From: Quercus robur
Taxonomy: Eukaryota > Streptophyta > Magnoliopsida > Fagales > Fagaceae
Length of the DNA stretch: 64,000 bases
Assembly: GCF_932294415.1 (NCBI RefSeq)
Contig: NC_065541.1
Location: forward strand, 50,198,290-50,262,289
Direction of reading: 5' to 3'
Positions 35,961 to 48,892 of this stretch are shown in pieces (the stretch's first letter is position 1; each line of letters opens with the position of its first letter). The notes under the pieces are model-generated. The model saw only the letters and a program-made list of their open reading frames with translations. It was not told where the DNA came from and did no database searches. The translations under genes and the position numbers were made by a program.

Positions 35961-38900
35961 ATGGCTTCTATTGCAACTACTACGACTACAAATGATTTTG
36001 CCAATGGCTTTGCACCTGAGAATCCATCTTCTTCTTTGCAAGATTCTCCAATGGATGACCCTCTGTTCTTGCATCATGCAGAGAGTCCAAGTTTAGTGCT
36101 TGTTACATAGCCTTTAACTGGTGGAGAAAATTATTCAGCTTGGGCTCGAGCTGTGAGGAAGGCTTTGCTCACCAAGAACAAATTAGGGTTCATTGATGGG
36201 ACTCTAACTCTCTCATCACCATTGGTATCCACTTCTTCTGTTATGCAAGCATGGATCAAGTGTGACAACATGGTTGGAACTTGGTTGACCAATTCAGTTT
36301 CTCTAAAACTTCAAGCAAGCATCATCTATAAGGACACTGCCTTAGAGATCTAGAATGACTTGAAGAATCATTTTGCCTAAACCAATGGACTAAGGGTTTT
36401 CAATCTTCAAAAAGATATTGTAGAATTACATCAAGGTCAGATGTCTATCACTGATTTCTTTACTCAATTGAAGGTATTTTGGGATCAATTGCACAACCTT
36501 AGTCCGTTTCCTTCATGCACTTGTGGGAAGTGTGTATGCAACATTAACAAAAGGCTTACTGATTTACGAGTCAGAGAGTTTGTGATGAAGTTCCTAATGG
36601 GATTGAATGATTATTTCTCACAAGTTAGGACTCAAGTGTTGCTTATGGATCTAATTCCATCTCTTAGCAAGGTTTATTCTTTGTTAATTCAAGAAGAAAC
36701 ACAAAGATCAATACCAAATGCTTCTGTTGTTAAGGTTGATTCTACTATTTTAGTTGCTAAAATGCCCAATGATCACGTTACTCATGATTCCAATCTTGCT
36801 AATTCTGGTGGGAAGGGTAAGGATAGACCAATTTGTACTCATTGTGGTAAGACTGGTCACACTGTTGATAAGTGCTACAAATTGCATGGTTTTCCATTAG
36901 GGTTTAAGTTCAAGAATAAATCTTCCATGGCACATCAAGTATCCTCAGGTTCTAGTTCAGAATGCTTGTCATTTGTTTCTCCAATGCATCAACCTTCTGC
37001 CTTCACACCTAAGCAGTGTCAGCAGCTACTTACTTTGTTTGGTGCATCCAATTCCTCTCTTGCAACAACACCTCAAGCATCAGAAGCCCCAATGGCCAAT
37101 GTAGCATCTTCTTCCAACTCTACCAATGTGGCAATGGCAGGTATTGATTTTTCTCATAGTGTCTTTGTAGCATAATTGGTCAATAGAAGGGCTTATGGTA
37201 GAAATTCTTGGGTGTTGGATACTGGTGCCACTGATCATTTTGTCTGTTCAGTTGATTTGTTAACCTCAATTACTACTACTAAACAGTCTTTGGTTCAATT
37301 TCCTAATGGGGAATCAGTACAAGTAACTCACATTGGGACTTTTGTTCTATCTTCTTCTCTTATTCTCAAGAATGTCCTTTGTGTCCCATCTTTTACTTTT
37401 AATCTATTATATGTTAGTGCTTTGACTCAATCTTAGCCATATTGTCTTGTTTTTCTCTTTGCTTTTTATTTTGTTCAGGACCTTACCTCCTAGAAAACGA
37501 TTGGGGTAGGCAAGGCACTTGATGGATTGTATCTGTTGTAGTCTAACAGCCTTCAACATTCATCTAGTTCTTCCCTTGCTGCTTTCTTAGCTGCTCACAA
37601 CATCGATGATGTTTTTAGTCATTTCACTACAACAACTTCCACACGTGTTCATACTCAATCTTCTTCCATTTGGCATGCAAGATTAGGTCACCCCTTTGAC
37701 ATCAAACTTAGTATTTTGTATCATGTTATTCCTTCTTTACAACCTTCATGTAATAAAAATTGTCAAATCTGTCCTATGGCAAAACTTAAGAGATTGCCTT
37801 TTCCTTTTTAAAATAAACTCAGTAGTTGTGCTTTTGATTTGGTTCATATGGATGTATGTGGACCATATTCAACTCCTACTTTGGATGGCTTCAAGTATTT
37901 TTTAACTGTTGTGGATGATGCTACAAGTGCAACATGGTTATTTTTGATGAAGTCTAAATCTGAAGTTAGGCAATTATTTTACTCTTTTTATACTATGGTT
38001 CATACTCAGTTTGGCCTAAAAATCAAAGCTATAAGGACTGATAATGCTAAAGAGTTTGATATGTTTGAATTTCTAAATTTTCATGGAATTATTTATCAAT
38101 ATAGCTATGTTTACACTCCACGACAAAATTATGTTGTGGAGAGGAAACATCAGCACCTTCTTTCCATAGCTAAAGATTTGAAAATTCAATTATGAATTCC
38201 TATCCAATTTTGGGGTGACTGTGTTTTAACTGTTGCCTATCTCATTTACAGGCTACCATCTCCTTTATTGCATGATAAAACTCCTTTTTCACAAACTTCC
38301 AGATTATGCTCATCTCAAGGTCTTTGGTTGCTTGTGTCTTGCCTCAACCATTGCTCATACAAGGACCAAGTTCTCTCCAAGAGCAAGAAAATGTGTTTTT
38401 CTTGGTTATCCTTACAATGTCAAAGGGTATAAAGTATTTGATCTTGAGTCTCATACTGTTTTTGTCTCTAGGAATGTTATTTTCCATGAAACTATTTTCC
38501 TTTTTGTTTCAAATTCTTGTCGTTCTGTCCCTCAGTCTGCTTTACCTTTACCTTGTGTTTCTGCTGTTGATCCTCTTTTTGATAACATCCTTTAGTCCAA
38601 ACCCTTTTCTTCTGCTGTTCCTCATGATTCAATCATCCAAATTCATCATTCCCTTGATGATGATTTGCTTGATGAGGTACCTGCAGAACCTCCTGAACCT
38701 GTTGTTGATCCTGTCCCTCTTAGAAGGTCTTCTAGAGCAGTCAAACAACCTTCTTATTTACAGGCTTATCACTGCAATCAGGTATATTATGTTCTTGATG
38801 CCAATCCTCCTCATTCAAGTACTTCCCATCCTCTTTCTTCACATGTTTCTTATCACCACCTCTCTCCTTACAAGTCTTTCTGTTGTTCAATTTCTTCCCT

Positions 38901-41600
38901 TGTTGAGCCTACTTACTATCACCAAGCTGCTTTTGATCCCAAATGGCAAGAGGCTATGGCTGTTGAAATAGCTACACTTGAGGCTAATAATACCTAGACA
39001 TTGACCCCACTGCCTACTAGTAAGAAACCCATAGGATGTAAATGGGTATACAAGATTAAGTACAAGGCTGATGGTTCAATTAAAAGGTACAAGGCCAGGT
39101 TAGTTGCTAAGGGATTTACACAGAAAGAAGGTTTGGATTACTTTGAAACCTTTTCCCCTATGGCAAAGATTGTTTTTGTCAAAATTCTTCTTGTTGTGGT
39201 TGCAATTCAGGGCTGGTTTCTTAGTCAATTGGATGTGAATAATGCCTTTTTTCATGGTGATTTAGATGAAGAGGTGTATATGGCTCTTCCACAAGGGTTT
39301 CATAGCTAGGGGGAGGTAGTTTGTAAGCTCAATAAATCCTTATATGGCCTTAAACAAGCTTCTAGGCAATAGTTTGCCAAGTTTTCTGGTACTTTGCTTC
39401 AGCTTGGTTTCACTCAGTCTAAAGCTAATTATTCCTTATTTACTAGAAGGCAAGGTGATGTTTTCATGGTTCTTTTAGTGTATATGGATGATGTCTTAAT
39501 AGCTTGTAATGATAAATTTGAGATAGACAGATTCAAGGTTATGTTAGATGACAAGTTCAAGCTAAAGGATCTAGGTGACTTGAAGTACTTTCTTGGGCTG
39601 GAGGTTGCCAAATCAGACAAAGGGATTGCTCTTTGTCAAAGAAAGTACACACTTGAAGTTCTTAATGATACTGTGAAAGTTCAAAAACGTGTACAAAACA
39701 CCTTTGAACGTTTAGACCCCCAAAATACACCTTAACCAATTCAAGCAATATGTCAAACAACTAGTGTGCGGAAACTTAACACATGCTATAATATGAAATT
39801 GGTTATAAACTATCTAAGCCATAACAAAATAAAATCCACAGCAGATAAATAAAAGGCAAAGATAGAGAGGAAGGAAGATGCAAACACAAAGACAACACGC
39901 GATGTGTTATCGAAGAGGAAACCGAAGTCCTCGGCGAAAAACCTCTCCGCTGCCCTCCAAGTGGTAATCAATCCACTAGAAAATAAAGTTGGGATACAAG
40001 GACAGCAATAGACCCTCCAAGCCTAATCTACCCAGTGCACCTAAGCCCTCCAAGCTTTTTGCTCCAACGAGGTTGCGCCGAACCTTTTTCTTTTCTAGCT
40101 TCTCGGATTCCGCTACTAGACCGTAGCATCAACCAATGAAGATTGGCTCCTTCCTAACTGCTTCCCAGAAATCCAAACAACTGTCTCACAGAGATGATAA
40201 TGGTGAGAACCAGGTTTGGTATAAAGCCTCTCAAGGATTTGACAATGGAGAGGAAGAGAGTAGGGGAATTTGAAGAGACTCTAAGATATAGATTGTGGGT
40301 GAAACAATCTTGTTTTTCTTTAGGGTTTCTCTCTCAAAATTCTCTCTGGAAGCTCTCTTTCAATCGTGGGTTAAAGGGGTATTTATACTGGAGTGGGAGA
40401 GGAATGTGAAACGTCAGGTTTTACAAAACAGGGGTGGCTCGCGGCTTGACCTCGCGGCTTGACCAAGTCGCGAGATCCAGTCGCGAGTTAACCGTATGGC
40501 CAGTTGTCCTGTAGTGCTCCAGCTAGCATGACTGTTCATCTTCCAGCATGCTTGGCACGTGTGCTGCTTCTGGCGGCTTGCAGCCGCGAGTCCACCCGCG
40601 AGTCCCAGCCGCGAGTCTCTGTTTTCTTGCACACTCTTGAGCAAACTTCACTCTATCTCACTCACTACCCTTACAACAAACCCACCTAAATACAGGGTTA
40701 CTAAATGCTGAATTACAAGCAAATTTGGCACGGAATAAAGCCAATTAGATGGTTGAATAAATTCAACCTTACATACTGGATGTAAGCCAGCTAAGACACC
40801 TATGGAACAAAATCTCAGATTAAGTAAGTTGGAGGGAGAAGAGCTTAAAGATCCAAGTAGCTACAAAAGGTTGATAGGCAGGCTATTGTATTTGACAATC
40901 ACAAGACCAGATATCACTTTTGCTGTCCATAAACTTAGTTAATACATGTCTAGACCAAGAAAACCACACTTGGATGCAGCATATAGAGTCCTGCAATACC
41001 TGAAAAGTGAACTAGGAAAGGGTCTTATGTTCTCCTCTAACACAGATTTACACTTGAAGGGGTTTGCAGATGCTGATAGGGCCTCATGCCCTGACACAAG
41101 AAGGTCTATGACAGGTTATAGTATCTTCATTGGGGACTCTTTGGTGTTTTGGAAGTCAAAGAAGTAGTCTACAATATCAAGATCCTTAGTAGAAACTAAG
41201 TACAGAGCCATGGCAGTTGCAACATGTGAGATTGTATGGATTTTATACTTTCTTAAAGACATTGGGGTAAAACATGATAGAGAGGCTTTGTTGTTTTGTG
41301 ACAGTCAGGCAGCATTGCACATTGGCTCCAATCCAGTCTTCCATGAGAGGACAAAACATATTGAAATAGACTATCACATGGTTAGGGACAAAGTTTTGGA
41401 AAGGGTTATCAAGCTAAATCATGTTAGGACTCATTGTCAATTAGCAGATATGCTTACCAAAGCATTGAGTTACAATCAATTTTCTAATCTTGCTTGCAAG
41501 ATGGGAATGATAAACACACACACACCATCTGCTCTTGAGGGGGAGTATCAGAGTGTAGACAGTAATGAGCACAAGGAAGTAGCAAGAGCGGAGCAATAAG
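35961..41600 (+). mobile_element. gag-pol region of the Copia element
   Basis: Parts in order: gag with a CCHC zinc knuckle (about 35961-37170; the knuckle near 36830-36880), protease region with a DTGA-type motif (near 37214), integrase (about 37640-38560), RT (from about 38990, with a YMDD-type motif near 39482, continuing after the solo LTR), and RNase H (about 40946-41560). Ordinary Copia polyprotein parts; broken in about five or more places. Confidence 0.85.
39674..40773 (+). repeat. Solo LTR (1100 bp) inside Copia RT
   Basis: Starts TGAAAGTTC and ends CCTTACA, flanked by TACTG on both sides (39669-39673 and 40774-40778). A second member lies in inverse orientation at 48893-49993 (1101 bp). 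The Copia reading resumes directly after the duplication, which shows precise insertion. Confidence 0.9.
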
Positions 41601-41619
41601 AGCAGTGGAGCTTGATCAG

Positions 41620-41875
41620 AAGAACAATAGTGCATAAACGACACAAGATAGTTATATACTGTAGATACGGCTTGTAGTTTAGTAGCTGAATTAATTCCTT
41701 TAAGTGATGGCACGTGAGTATGTTAGTTATTACTGTAGACACACGTAAATTTAGTTTTTCTGTTCTGTTAGTAGCATTTAGTTGGTTAGCTTGCTTTACT
41801 CATTGTATATAAGGTTTTGTAATCTTTCTTTGCTAATTAATGAAAGCATAGACTTGTTCCATTCATTTCGTGATA
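41620..41875 (+). repeat. 3' LTR of the Copia element
   Basis: Pairs with 31990-32247. A purine tract (GAGGGGGAG, near 41537-41548) lies upstream and resembles a polypurine tract, so the true LTR start could be as early as about 41549, with the 5' copy shortened. Confidence 0.8.
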
Positions 41876-42665
41876 ACTACCAGCACCAAACACTTGTTGA
41901 TTATTTTTTGGCCCCCTCTTTTCATTGCCTAATTTTTCTGGTGCAGAACATCTGAAACCAGAGTAGACAATTATCTTGGAGCTATCAACATTTATTAAGA
42001 TGTTTAATATAGCCGTGGAGTGGGTGGTTGTGATAATCTTATCTGATTCAGCAGCGTGTGGTTTTTTTTTTTTTTCCTTCAACTAAAAGAGATTTTTTTT
42101 GGGCAGGCAGATACAAGGAAGTAATTTTAGCAGAAAAAAATGGTACTAGTGGTAAATGCACAGGAGGCAATTGAAGAGATATTTTGATGTTTGGATATGC
42201 AAATTATGTACATAGCATACACAAACATACAGACAGATACATCTATGCAATTTCCAACCTAAGCACTCCCTTTAGATGCAGGAGATATAATTTATTAGCT
42301 ACAAACCCCATGAGATTATATGTAGAGATATTTTGGTCCTCTAGAGAGAACGATAACATAATGAAGGATTTTGAAGAACAAAGGTCCAACCTGGAGCCTC
42401 CTATCCAATAAAACACCATAAAATACCTTATCCTACAGCCATGTCAGCACACTATCCTGATAAAAAGTAATGAGTGGTTGTCCATCTTCAACTTGGAAGG
42501 ACAGGGATCTCCACTTTTCATCGCAAATTATCACCTCCCCAAAAACCAAAGTAATAAACCCAGACAAACAAAGAAAGCTTACCTATTAATCCTTTCTCCA
42601 AACTCTTCTCTCTCTAGTGGCCTCAGGATCTCTCACAAAGTATAATCTGAAGGGGTTCAGTAATA
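41876..42665. promoter_or_regulatory. Upstream region of CURT1B
   Basis: No gene. Contains GGATAAGG on the minus strand (42426-42433), an I-box-type GATAAG motif often found upstream of light-regulated photosynthesis genes. The relevance is inferred from the gene type only. A CT-rich leader lies at 42595-42616. Confidence 0.35.
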
Positions 42666-44235
42666 ATGGCCTCAACCTCCTCCACACTCACAATCTCCTC
42701 CTCATCCACCCTTGTTGATGTCAAGGCTCCTCGCCAATCAGCTGCTTCATCACCACAGTGTGTGTCACTCCCCACACTGCCCCCTCCTCCTGTGCAGCAA
42801 TCTCAAAACAAACCTTGGAAGACCACAGCTTATTGTGAGTCCATCACATACACATACACATACAAGAGCACCCTTCAACTTAAACCTGCTTTATCCATGT
42901 TGCTACTAGTGTTTATAGATATGGATGGCCATGATAATAGTTATTTATCTTCCTGGTTTCAGGCCGTAAGCTAGCTCGCAATGTCATGGCCATGGCCACT
43001 GGAGAGGCGCCAGCAGAAGTTGCAGTAGCTGAGCTGCCAGAGATTGTGAAGACAGTTCAAGAAGCCGTAAGGATTTGACATTATTATGAATGATCTAATC
43101 AATATTCTCTAGTGTTGTAAGAGAATTTGGTAATTGTAGACATGAATTCATGAAAATTGATTCCCTTGGATGCACAGTGGGACAAAGTCGAAGATAAGTA
43201 TGCAGTGAGTTCACTTGCAGTAGCTGGTGTGGTTGCACTGTGGGGCTCCACTGGGATGATCTCGGTGAGGTTCTCCAATTGCTAGTTAATAAATTATTAT
43301 TGCATTTGTTAATATTTCTTCAAAATATAATTTAACATGATTAGTAAGAAAGTTTTTGAGAGATGGGTATTACTTTTCCAGGCAATTGATAGGCTTCCTT
43401 TAATTCCTGGTGTTCTTGAGCTTGTGGGCATTGGCTATTCTGGGGTAAGTTGAATTTGCTTTATTGCTTTATTCTTTTACAACTTTTATACAAATATAAA
43501 ACTGCTAAGAGCCTAGGGGGCCGTTTCATTGTCTTCCCTGCTGAACACTTTGAATTGTTCCGAGTATGTGGTTGTCAACATTCATTGAATGTTTGCATCT
43601 CAGGAATGAATTCCTGAATGGAAATTAAAATTTTCCTTTAGATCAATTCTAGGAATTTCCTACCAACTATTAGGTGGATGATCCAAGACAATCCTCGTGT
43701 TTTAGAGCCTGTTTGGGTAAGGTGTTTCCGTAACTCAATTCTCAGTTTCCATAACTCATAACTCAAAAATGGTGGGACCCATAGCAAAAAGGTTGTTTGG
43801 CCAAACGATAACTCTGTTTCCATAACTCTGTTTCCATCACTCAATTCTCTGATTTTTGAGTTATGAGTTATGGAAACTGAAAACAACAAAAGGCTGTTTT
43901 CAGTTTCCATAACTCATAACTCAATGGCATTTCCGTAAATAAACACACATGAGGGACCCACAGCAGCAACTTTTGACCACCTTTTGACTTTTTTTTTTTT
44001 TTTTTTCTGGGTTGGCGTTGGCTGTTTTTTTTTTTTTTTTTTTTTTTCCTTTTTCTTTTTCTTTTCTGGGTTGGCGTTGGCTGTTTGTTTTTTTTTTTTT
44101 TCTGGGTTGGCGTTGGCTTTTTTTTTTTTTTTTTTTTTTCCTTTTTCTTTTTCTTTTCTGGGTTGGCGTTGGCTGTTTGTTTTGTTTGTCTTTTTTTTTT
44201 TTTTTTTTTTTTTTTTCTTTTCTGGGTTGGCGTTG

Positions 44236-44267
<32 letters not shown>

Positions 44268-45235
44268 GGTTTTTTGGTTTTTTTTTTTTTTTTTTTTTTA
44301 AGTACCTAGACTCACCAAACTTAGTGAAAAAAAAAAAAAAAAAAAAAAAAAAAACCCAGACCGAACAGCCAACCCAGGAGGGAAAAAAAAAAAAAAAAAA
44401 AGCTGCTAGTGAAAAAAAAAAAAAAAAACACTGTACCGTGACAGGTGTGGGCCCTCCAAATAGTGTGAAAAATAGTGAGTGATGAAAACTGAGTGATGAA
44501 GGCAAACGGATGTGAAAAATTGAGTGATGAGTGATGAGTGATGAGTGATGGAAATTGAGTGATGGAAATTGAGTGATGAAAAATCCTTACCCAAACAGGC
44601 CCTTAGTCACACAATTACTATCTTAGCCAAATAATCTAGGTTCCTCTTGATAATCAATTTCTATGACTCGGATGAAGTCTAATGCAAATAACAGCATGCA
44701 AAATTTTACACCCTTGATCCCCCAATCTCATGGACTAAAATTTATTTGATCAAAGACATTGATAAAATCATACTTGTCACAAAAGTTTAAACTATTATGA
44801 AATTGATCATTTTAATCATTATTCTAAGTTGTTTTGATTCTATGTTAAATTATTATTAGTCTTAAAAACTTAAGCTATTAAAAAGTGATAAAATAACTTA
44901 TATAACCGTTATTCTAAGGGACATTCTTAGAAGAAATTCATTTTCTGGAGTGCTTAATTTGGAATTTTTGCGCTTTTGTCTATTTCTTATGCATCCATCT
45001 TCATTGTCTTTCTTTGCAGTGGTTTGCATACAAGAACCTGGTTTTCAAACCAGACAGGTTAGTGTCAAATTGGGCTCTACCATCAAAAACTTAGTTCCAA
45101 TTTTCATGATAACTACCATCATTTTGAAGAATTGTTTTGTAAAATTTTTTCACCATGCGTCATCAAATAAATTTCAGGGAAGCTTTGTTAGAGAAGATAA
45201 AAGTTACATACAAGGATATAATTGGGAGCAGCTAG
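42666..45235 (+). CDS. CURT1B: CURVATURE THYLAKOID 1B-type protein, chloroplastic
   Basis: CDS = 42666-42834, 42963-43066, 43178-43264, 43382-43444, 45020-45057, 45178-45235; 519 bp, 172 residues, all introns GT-AG and phases consistent. Residues 1 to about 60 are Ser/Thr/Pro-rich without acidic residues, a chloroplast transit peptide. Then TTAYCRKLARNVMAMATGEA is typical of CURT1B (TMP14/PSI-P). An amphipathic helix, two membrane segments (about 101-123 and 128-148) and a C-terminal helix ending YKDIIGSS follow. CURT1 proteins oligomerise in grana margins and bend thylakoid membranes; family length is about 165-175 residues, so this copy looks complete. Intron 4 (1575 bp) is expanded by a Tourist-like element at 43705-44602. 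Exon 5 and its surroundings have been duplicated to 62 kb. The neighbour on the other strand is COMT copy A, tail-to-tail. Confidence 0.95.
43705..44602. mobile_element. Tourist/Harbinger-like element in CURT1B intron 4, with homopolymer minisatellite
   Basis: Ends GAGCCTGTTTGGGTAAGG and (complement) GGGCCTGTTTGGGTAAGG, flanked by TTA on both sides (43702-43704 and 44603-44605). The interior holds five copies of TCTGGGTTGGCGTTGGC separated by T-runs (44008-44240), an inverse copy near 44365 next to A-runs, and AGTGATG/TGAGTGA heptamer repeats near 44470-44580. The T-rich and A-rich halves could pair into a long hairpin. Confidence 0.82.
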
Positions 45236-46395
45236 AGGAACTCAATAGGGAATGCTGCTGAGATTAGGTGGACCTCTGGTTTTTGAAGCAAATATCTTGC
45301 AGCATTGTCATGAAAATGTAACCAGAGTTCGTTTTCTTGGCATAAGCTTCTAACCCATTTAATATGTACTCCATCTTGACGATATATGAAACCATTATAT
45401 TTTATTTCCCCTTTACCTTTAGCACCAATTAAATCCCATGATCGCCATTTTCTGTTACTTTGGAAGAGCTAGAAGAACTTCACTGACTACAAATATAGTA
45501 TACATCTAGCATATAATTTGCTTGCTTGGAAATTTAAGCTTTAGAAATAATTCACTTGATTTTGAGGAAGCAAGGGAGGCATTTGATTAATAACAAATTT
45601 GAGTAAGATATTCAGCACAATTACTTGCAATAGCTAATAGGAAGGAAAAAATCTGAAGGGTATGAAAAGCCATCCACAAACAAAGAATTTGCGTTTCGAG
45701 CCACATAAAATTAGTGGGTTGGAACCACTTTTCCAATGGTAAGTGTAGACTAGGATTAGAGTCACCATGAGGAGCAGCGACACCACATGAATGTTGAGAT
45801 AATTTTTAGCATCTAGGGAATTCTTATACTGCAGTCTGAAACTGGAAAACAGGGTTGTGAATTCTAAGCAAATAAAATTTACCACTCAGGGTTTCATGGC
45901 AGAAAACACAAGGATTATACGTATAAAAGAGAGAGTTCACCAATCACAGTGGAGCTATAAACAGCTCTTCATGATAGCAAGCTCATTAATCTTGATTTTC
46001 ACGAATTTTCAAACTGACTTACCAAAACAAAGGGATTTAAACCCAAAAAGAGCTTGAAACAAAGCTTATAAACATTCAAACCTTTACACATATTTCTCAA
46101 GAAGAATGATTCCCTTTGGTCCCAAAATTTGACTCTGACCATATATCAAACACTTCCAAACAGGTGCACTCAACAGTGATAATTGACTCACTTATCAGAT
46201 ATATAGTAACTTAGCAATTACCAAATCCAGAACAAAATCCTAGAGCAATGAAAAATGGGAAGCTAATTCCATTCTCATAGAATGAGTCACAAACATCCCA
46301 TATTGAGATAATAATATCATCAGAAACAGATCCTTAAGTCTCAGTGATTAGGCAAAACATTTCGACTGTCAGCTCCTACAAAAGATGTGTTCAAC
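45236..46395. other. CURT1B/COMT-A shared 3' flank, part of a duplicated block
   Basis: No coding region. From about 45540 it aligns well with 62190-63248 (for example TTTGAGTAAGATATTCA and the following lines), which places it in the segmental duplication. Confidence 0.7.
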
Positions 46396-48005
46396 CTACA
46401 CCACAATTGATACGGAATTCAAACCCTTCTTGTAGAACTCCATCACATGCGAATTACAGAAATAGCAAGGAAGAGCAAAACTCATAAAACCAGATCCAAA
46501 TGCCAATGAATCAAATTCATGTTGCTTCCGCTCCTTTCCTCCCAGTTTTTGAGTCATCAAAAGCATATCAAGTAGGGATTTGCTCCTTGCAAAAGTGGAA
46601 ATCTCTGGATAAATTGGAAGAATTTGCTCCACAACAATCACCTTTCCATCATTTGGAAGAGAATTGTAGCAGTTCTCCAACAATTTCAAGCAGCGATCGT
46701 CACTCCAATCATGAAGTATCCCCTACATAACATCAACAATCTCATAATTTTTCATTCAGGAAAAAAAAAAGCATAACTTTTTACTGAATTTCAAAAATGG
46801 ATTATTTACTGACACAGCATATAATGTTTACGTCATCAGTACAAGTACTAAATTTCAAAAAAATAAAAAAGCATAAGACCAAAGAAAATCAGGAAAGAAT
46901 ACCCAACATACTCAAAAGTCAAAACTCACCATCAAAAGTATGGCATCTCCTTTTGGAATGCTTTCAAACATATCTCCAGCTACATGTTTCACACCTGCAA
47001 GATAAATTAACTCACCCTTTAATCGAGGCACTCAATGAACTCATCACTGAAGACCATCTAGGACACTCAGCCACACATTAACGACCACAAATGATAGATG
47101 AAGACCATCTAGGCTCCTAAACACTCAGTTATACATTAACAACCACAAATAACAGATTAATTGGAATTACTCTCTCTCTCTCTCTCTCTCATGCAGTTTT
47201 GGAAAGATGTGGCACAAAGAAATTGATAATATGAAGGTTGCAGAGAGTACAGCAGCAGAGACCAGGTGAACCTGCATCTAAATCCACTCAAGTGATGAAA
47301 TATAAGATGCAATGCATCACCAACCATTTTGTTGATCATTTCATTCTTATAAGCCAATAAGCTCATCAAATTGAAAATCACCTTCAATGAACAATTAACT
47401 CCACAATACTATTTAAAGTAGTTACATAATGGGGAGACATCATACCAGGATAGGGTGGGGCATGTTGTATAACACGAGGCAAGTCAAAATTAATGCCCTT
47501 TATATTGGGGAATTTGGAAGTGATTAAGCTAAGAGCCACTCCAATGCCACCACCAACAACAACCAGCTGCTTGAGGTTCTGAAAACCTTTGTAGGACTCG
47601 AGCATCTTCTTAACAAGTATGGTAGTGTGGTTGAACATTCCTGTGTTGAAAACTTGACTGAACCTGCCGTCCCTGCCAGCGTACTCATAGGCATGAGTTC
47701 CATGGACCCTGTTAAAGGGAAGTCCACCTTCAAGAACGGCATTCTTCAGTTGAGACCTAACATCCATTCAATTTAGCAATAAAGTTAGCCACCATTATAA
47801 ACTTCTTAAAAAATCTGGGAATGACTTCTCATATAGGGTTAGAATGAGGCATCCAGGTATCCCTTTGAGCTGGGCGTTAGACAACCAGATTATGACCACT
47901 TGACCATTTGCATAACTTTCCCAACATGCCAAACAATCGGCCACAACTACATCTGCTCACAGGTAACAATGATGATAATAACAACAATGAAAATAAATCT
48001 AAGTA

Positions 48006-48123
48006 CCCAAGTGACTTGTAGTCAGATGGTACCTGAGCCTCCCGTCTACCCTGTTGCAGGTCGACCCGCCTCCCCAAAAATCAAAGTAATAATAATTTAC
48101 CAAAAAAAAAAAAAATCATAATA
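48006..48123 (+). mobile_element. SINE in COMT-A intron 1
   Basis: Flanked by ATAAATCTAAGTA on both sides (47993-48005 and 48124-48136). It has an A-box-like TAGTCAGATGG and a B-box-like AGGTCGACCC, then an A-rich tail. About 118 bp, tRNA-derived in style. Confidence 0.75.
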
Positions 48124-48185
48124 ATAAATCTAAGTATTGATTTAACAACACTTTGGCTTGTAGCTCAACTAGCTCATGTGTTTCT

Positions 48186-48211
48186 GCTTCTCAAAAAAAA
48201 AAAAAAAAAAA
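48186..48211 (+). mobile_element. 26-bp micro-retroinsertion (GCTTCTC plus poly(A))
   Basis: GCTTCTC and 19 A between two perfect copies of AGCTCATGTGTTTCT (48171-48185 and 48212-48226). A 15-bp target-site duplication and a poly(A) tail are the mark of LINE-driven insertion, but only 7 nt of body remain. Confidence 0.85.
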
Positions 48212-48892
48212 AGCTCATGTGTTTCTAGATATTAAATTCCTCGTATATTTTGTTTATATATATTTATATAAACAAAATAGAAATAAAAAATAACACTTTG
48301 TCCGTATGCATGTTTGTCATTGTCGTTATCATTCCACAGTTTCTACAATACTGTTGATGCAAAAATGCTCCAACAAATACAAATATTTATTGAAAGTTCA
48401 AATACTTAACAAACATGACCAGCGGTGGGGTCGATTAAAGAAAGATTTGGGTGGCAAAAATAACATAAATAATTGATAAATCAACAAGCAATATCAAAAA
48501 GAAGTCCGCCCTAGTCAAAGCAGCAGTAAGCTTTGATGATTTGGTTCATAGGTTTTCCTCTCCTTTATTACTGTGGATTCAAGAAAAATCTCAAAGAAAC
48601 TCTCATACTATGGACATGAAGATTGCAAAGCAAAACTAACTAAAACGAATGTACAAATAAAAGGGATACTTATGATTAAAGAAAAGATGGGATTTTTATA
48701 TGATTAAAGAAAAAGAAAGAAAGAAAGAAATGAGGAGTGGAGTAATGACTGACCAACTATCCATGTAAACCTTGTCATGAAGCAAGGTCATCAATGGTGC
48801 CAAGGAAACCCCATCTTGGTTACAACGCGCAAAGTACTTGGACACGCTATTCAGGCAGTAGTTTCTGTGAAAAGGAAGCCTTCTAACATTAT

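Larger units (their letters stand above)
31990..41875 (+). mobile_element. Ty1/Copia LTR retrotransposon with two nested insertions, degraded
   Basis: Fossil element on the plus strand with both LTRs (31990-32247 and 41620-41875). The LTRs differ at about 15 of 255 positions by eye (about 6%), so it is of moderate age. Internal order gag, protease, integrase, RT, RNase H is the Copia order. Two later insertions lie inside: a 3.6-kb hAT at 32258-35848 in the primer-binding site and a 1.1-kb solo LTR at 39674-40773 in the RT region. The coding region is also broken in several other places. Confidence 0.9.

Noticed and set aside
43921-44505. Long open frames full of Phe or Lys
   Set aside because: They are translations of poly(T)/poly(A) runs inside an intronic transposon, not genes.
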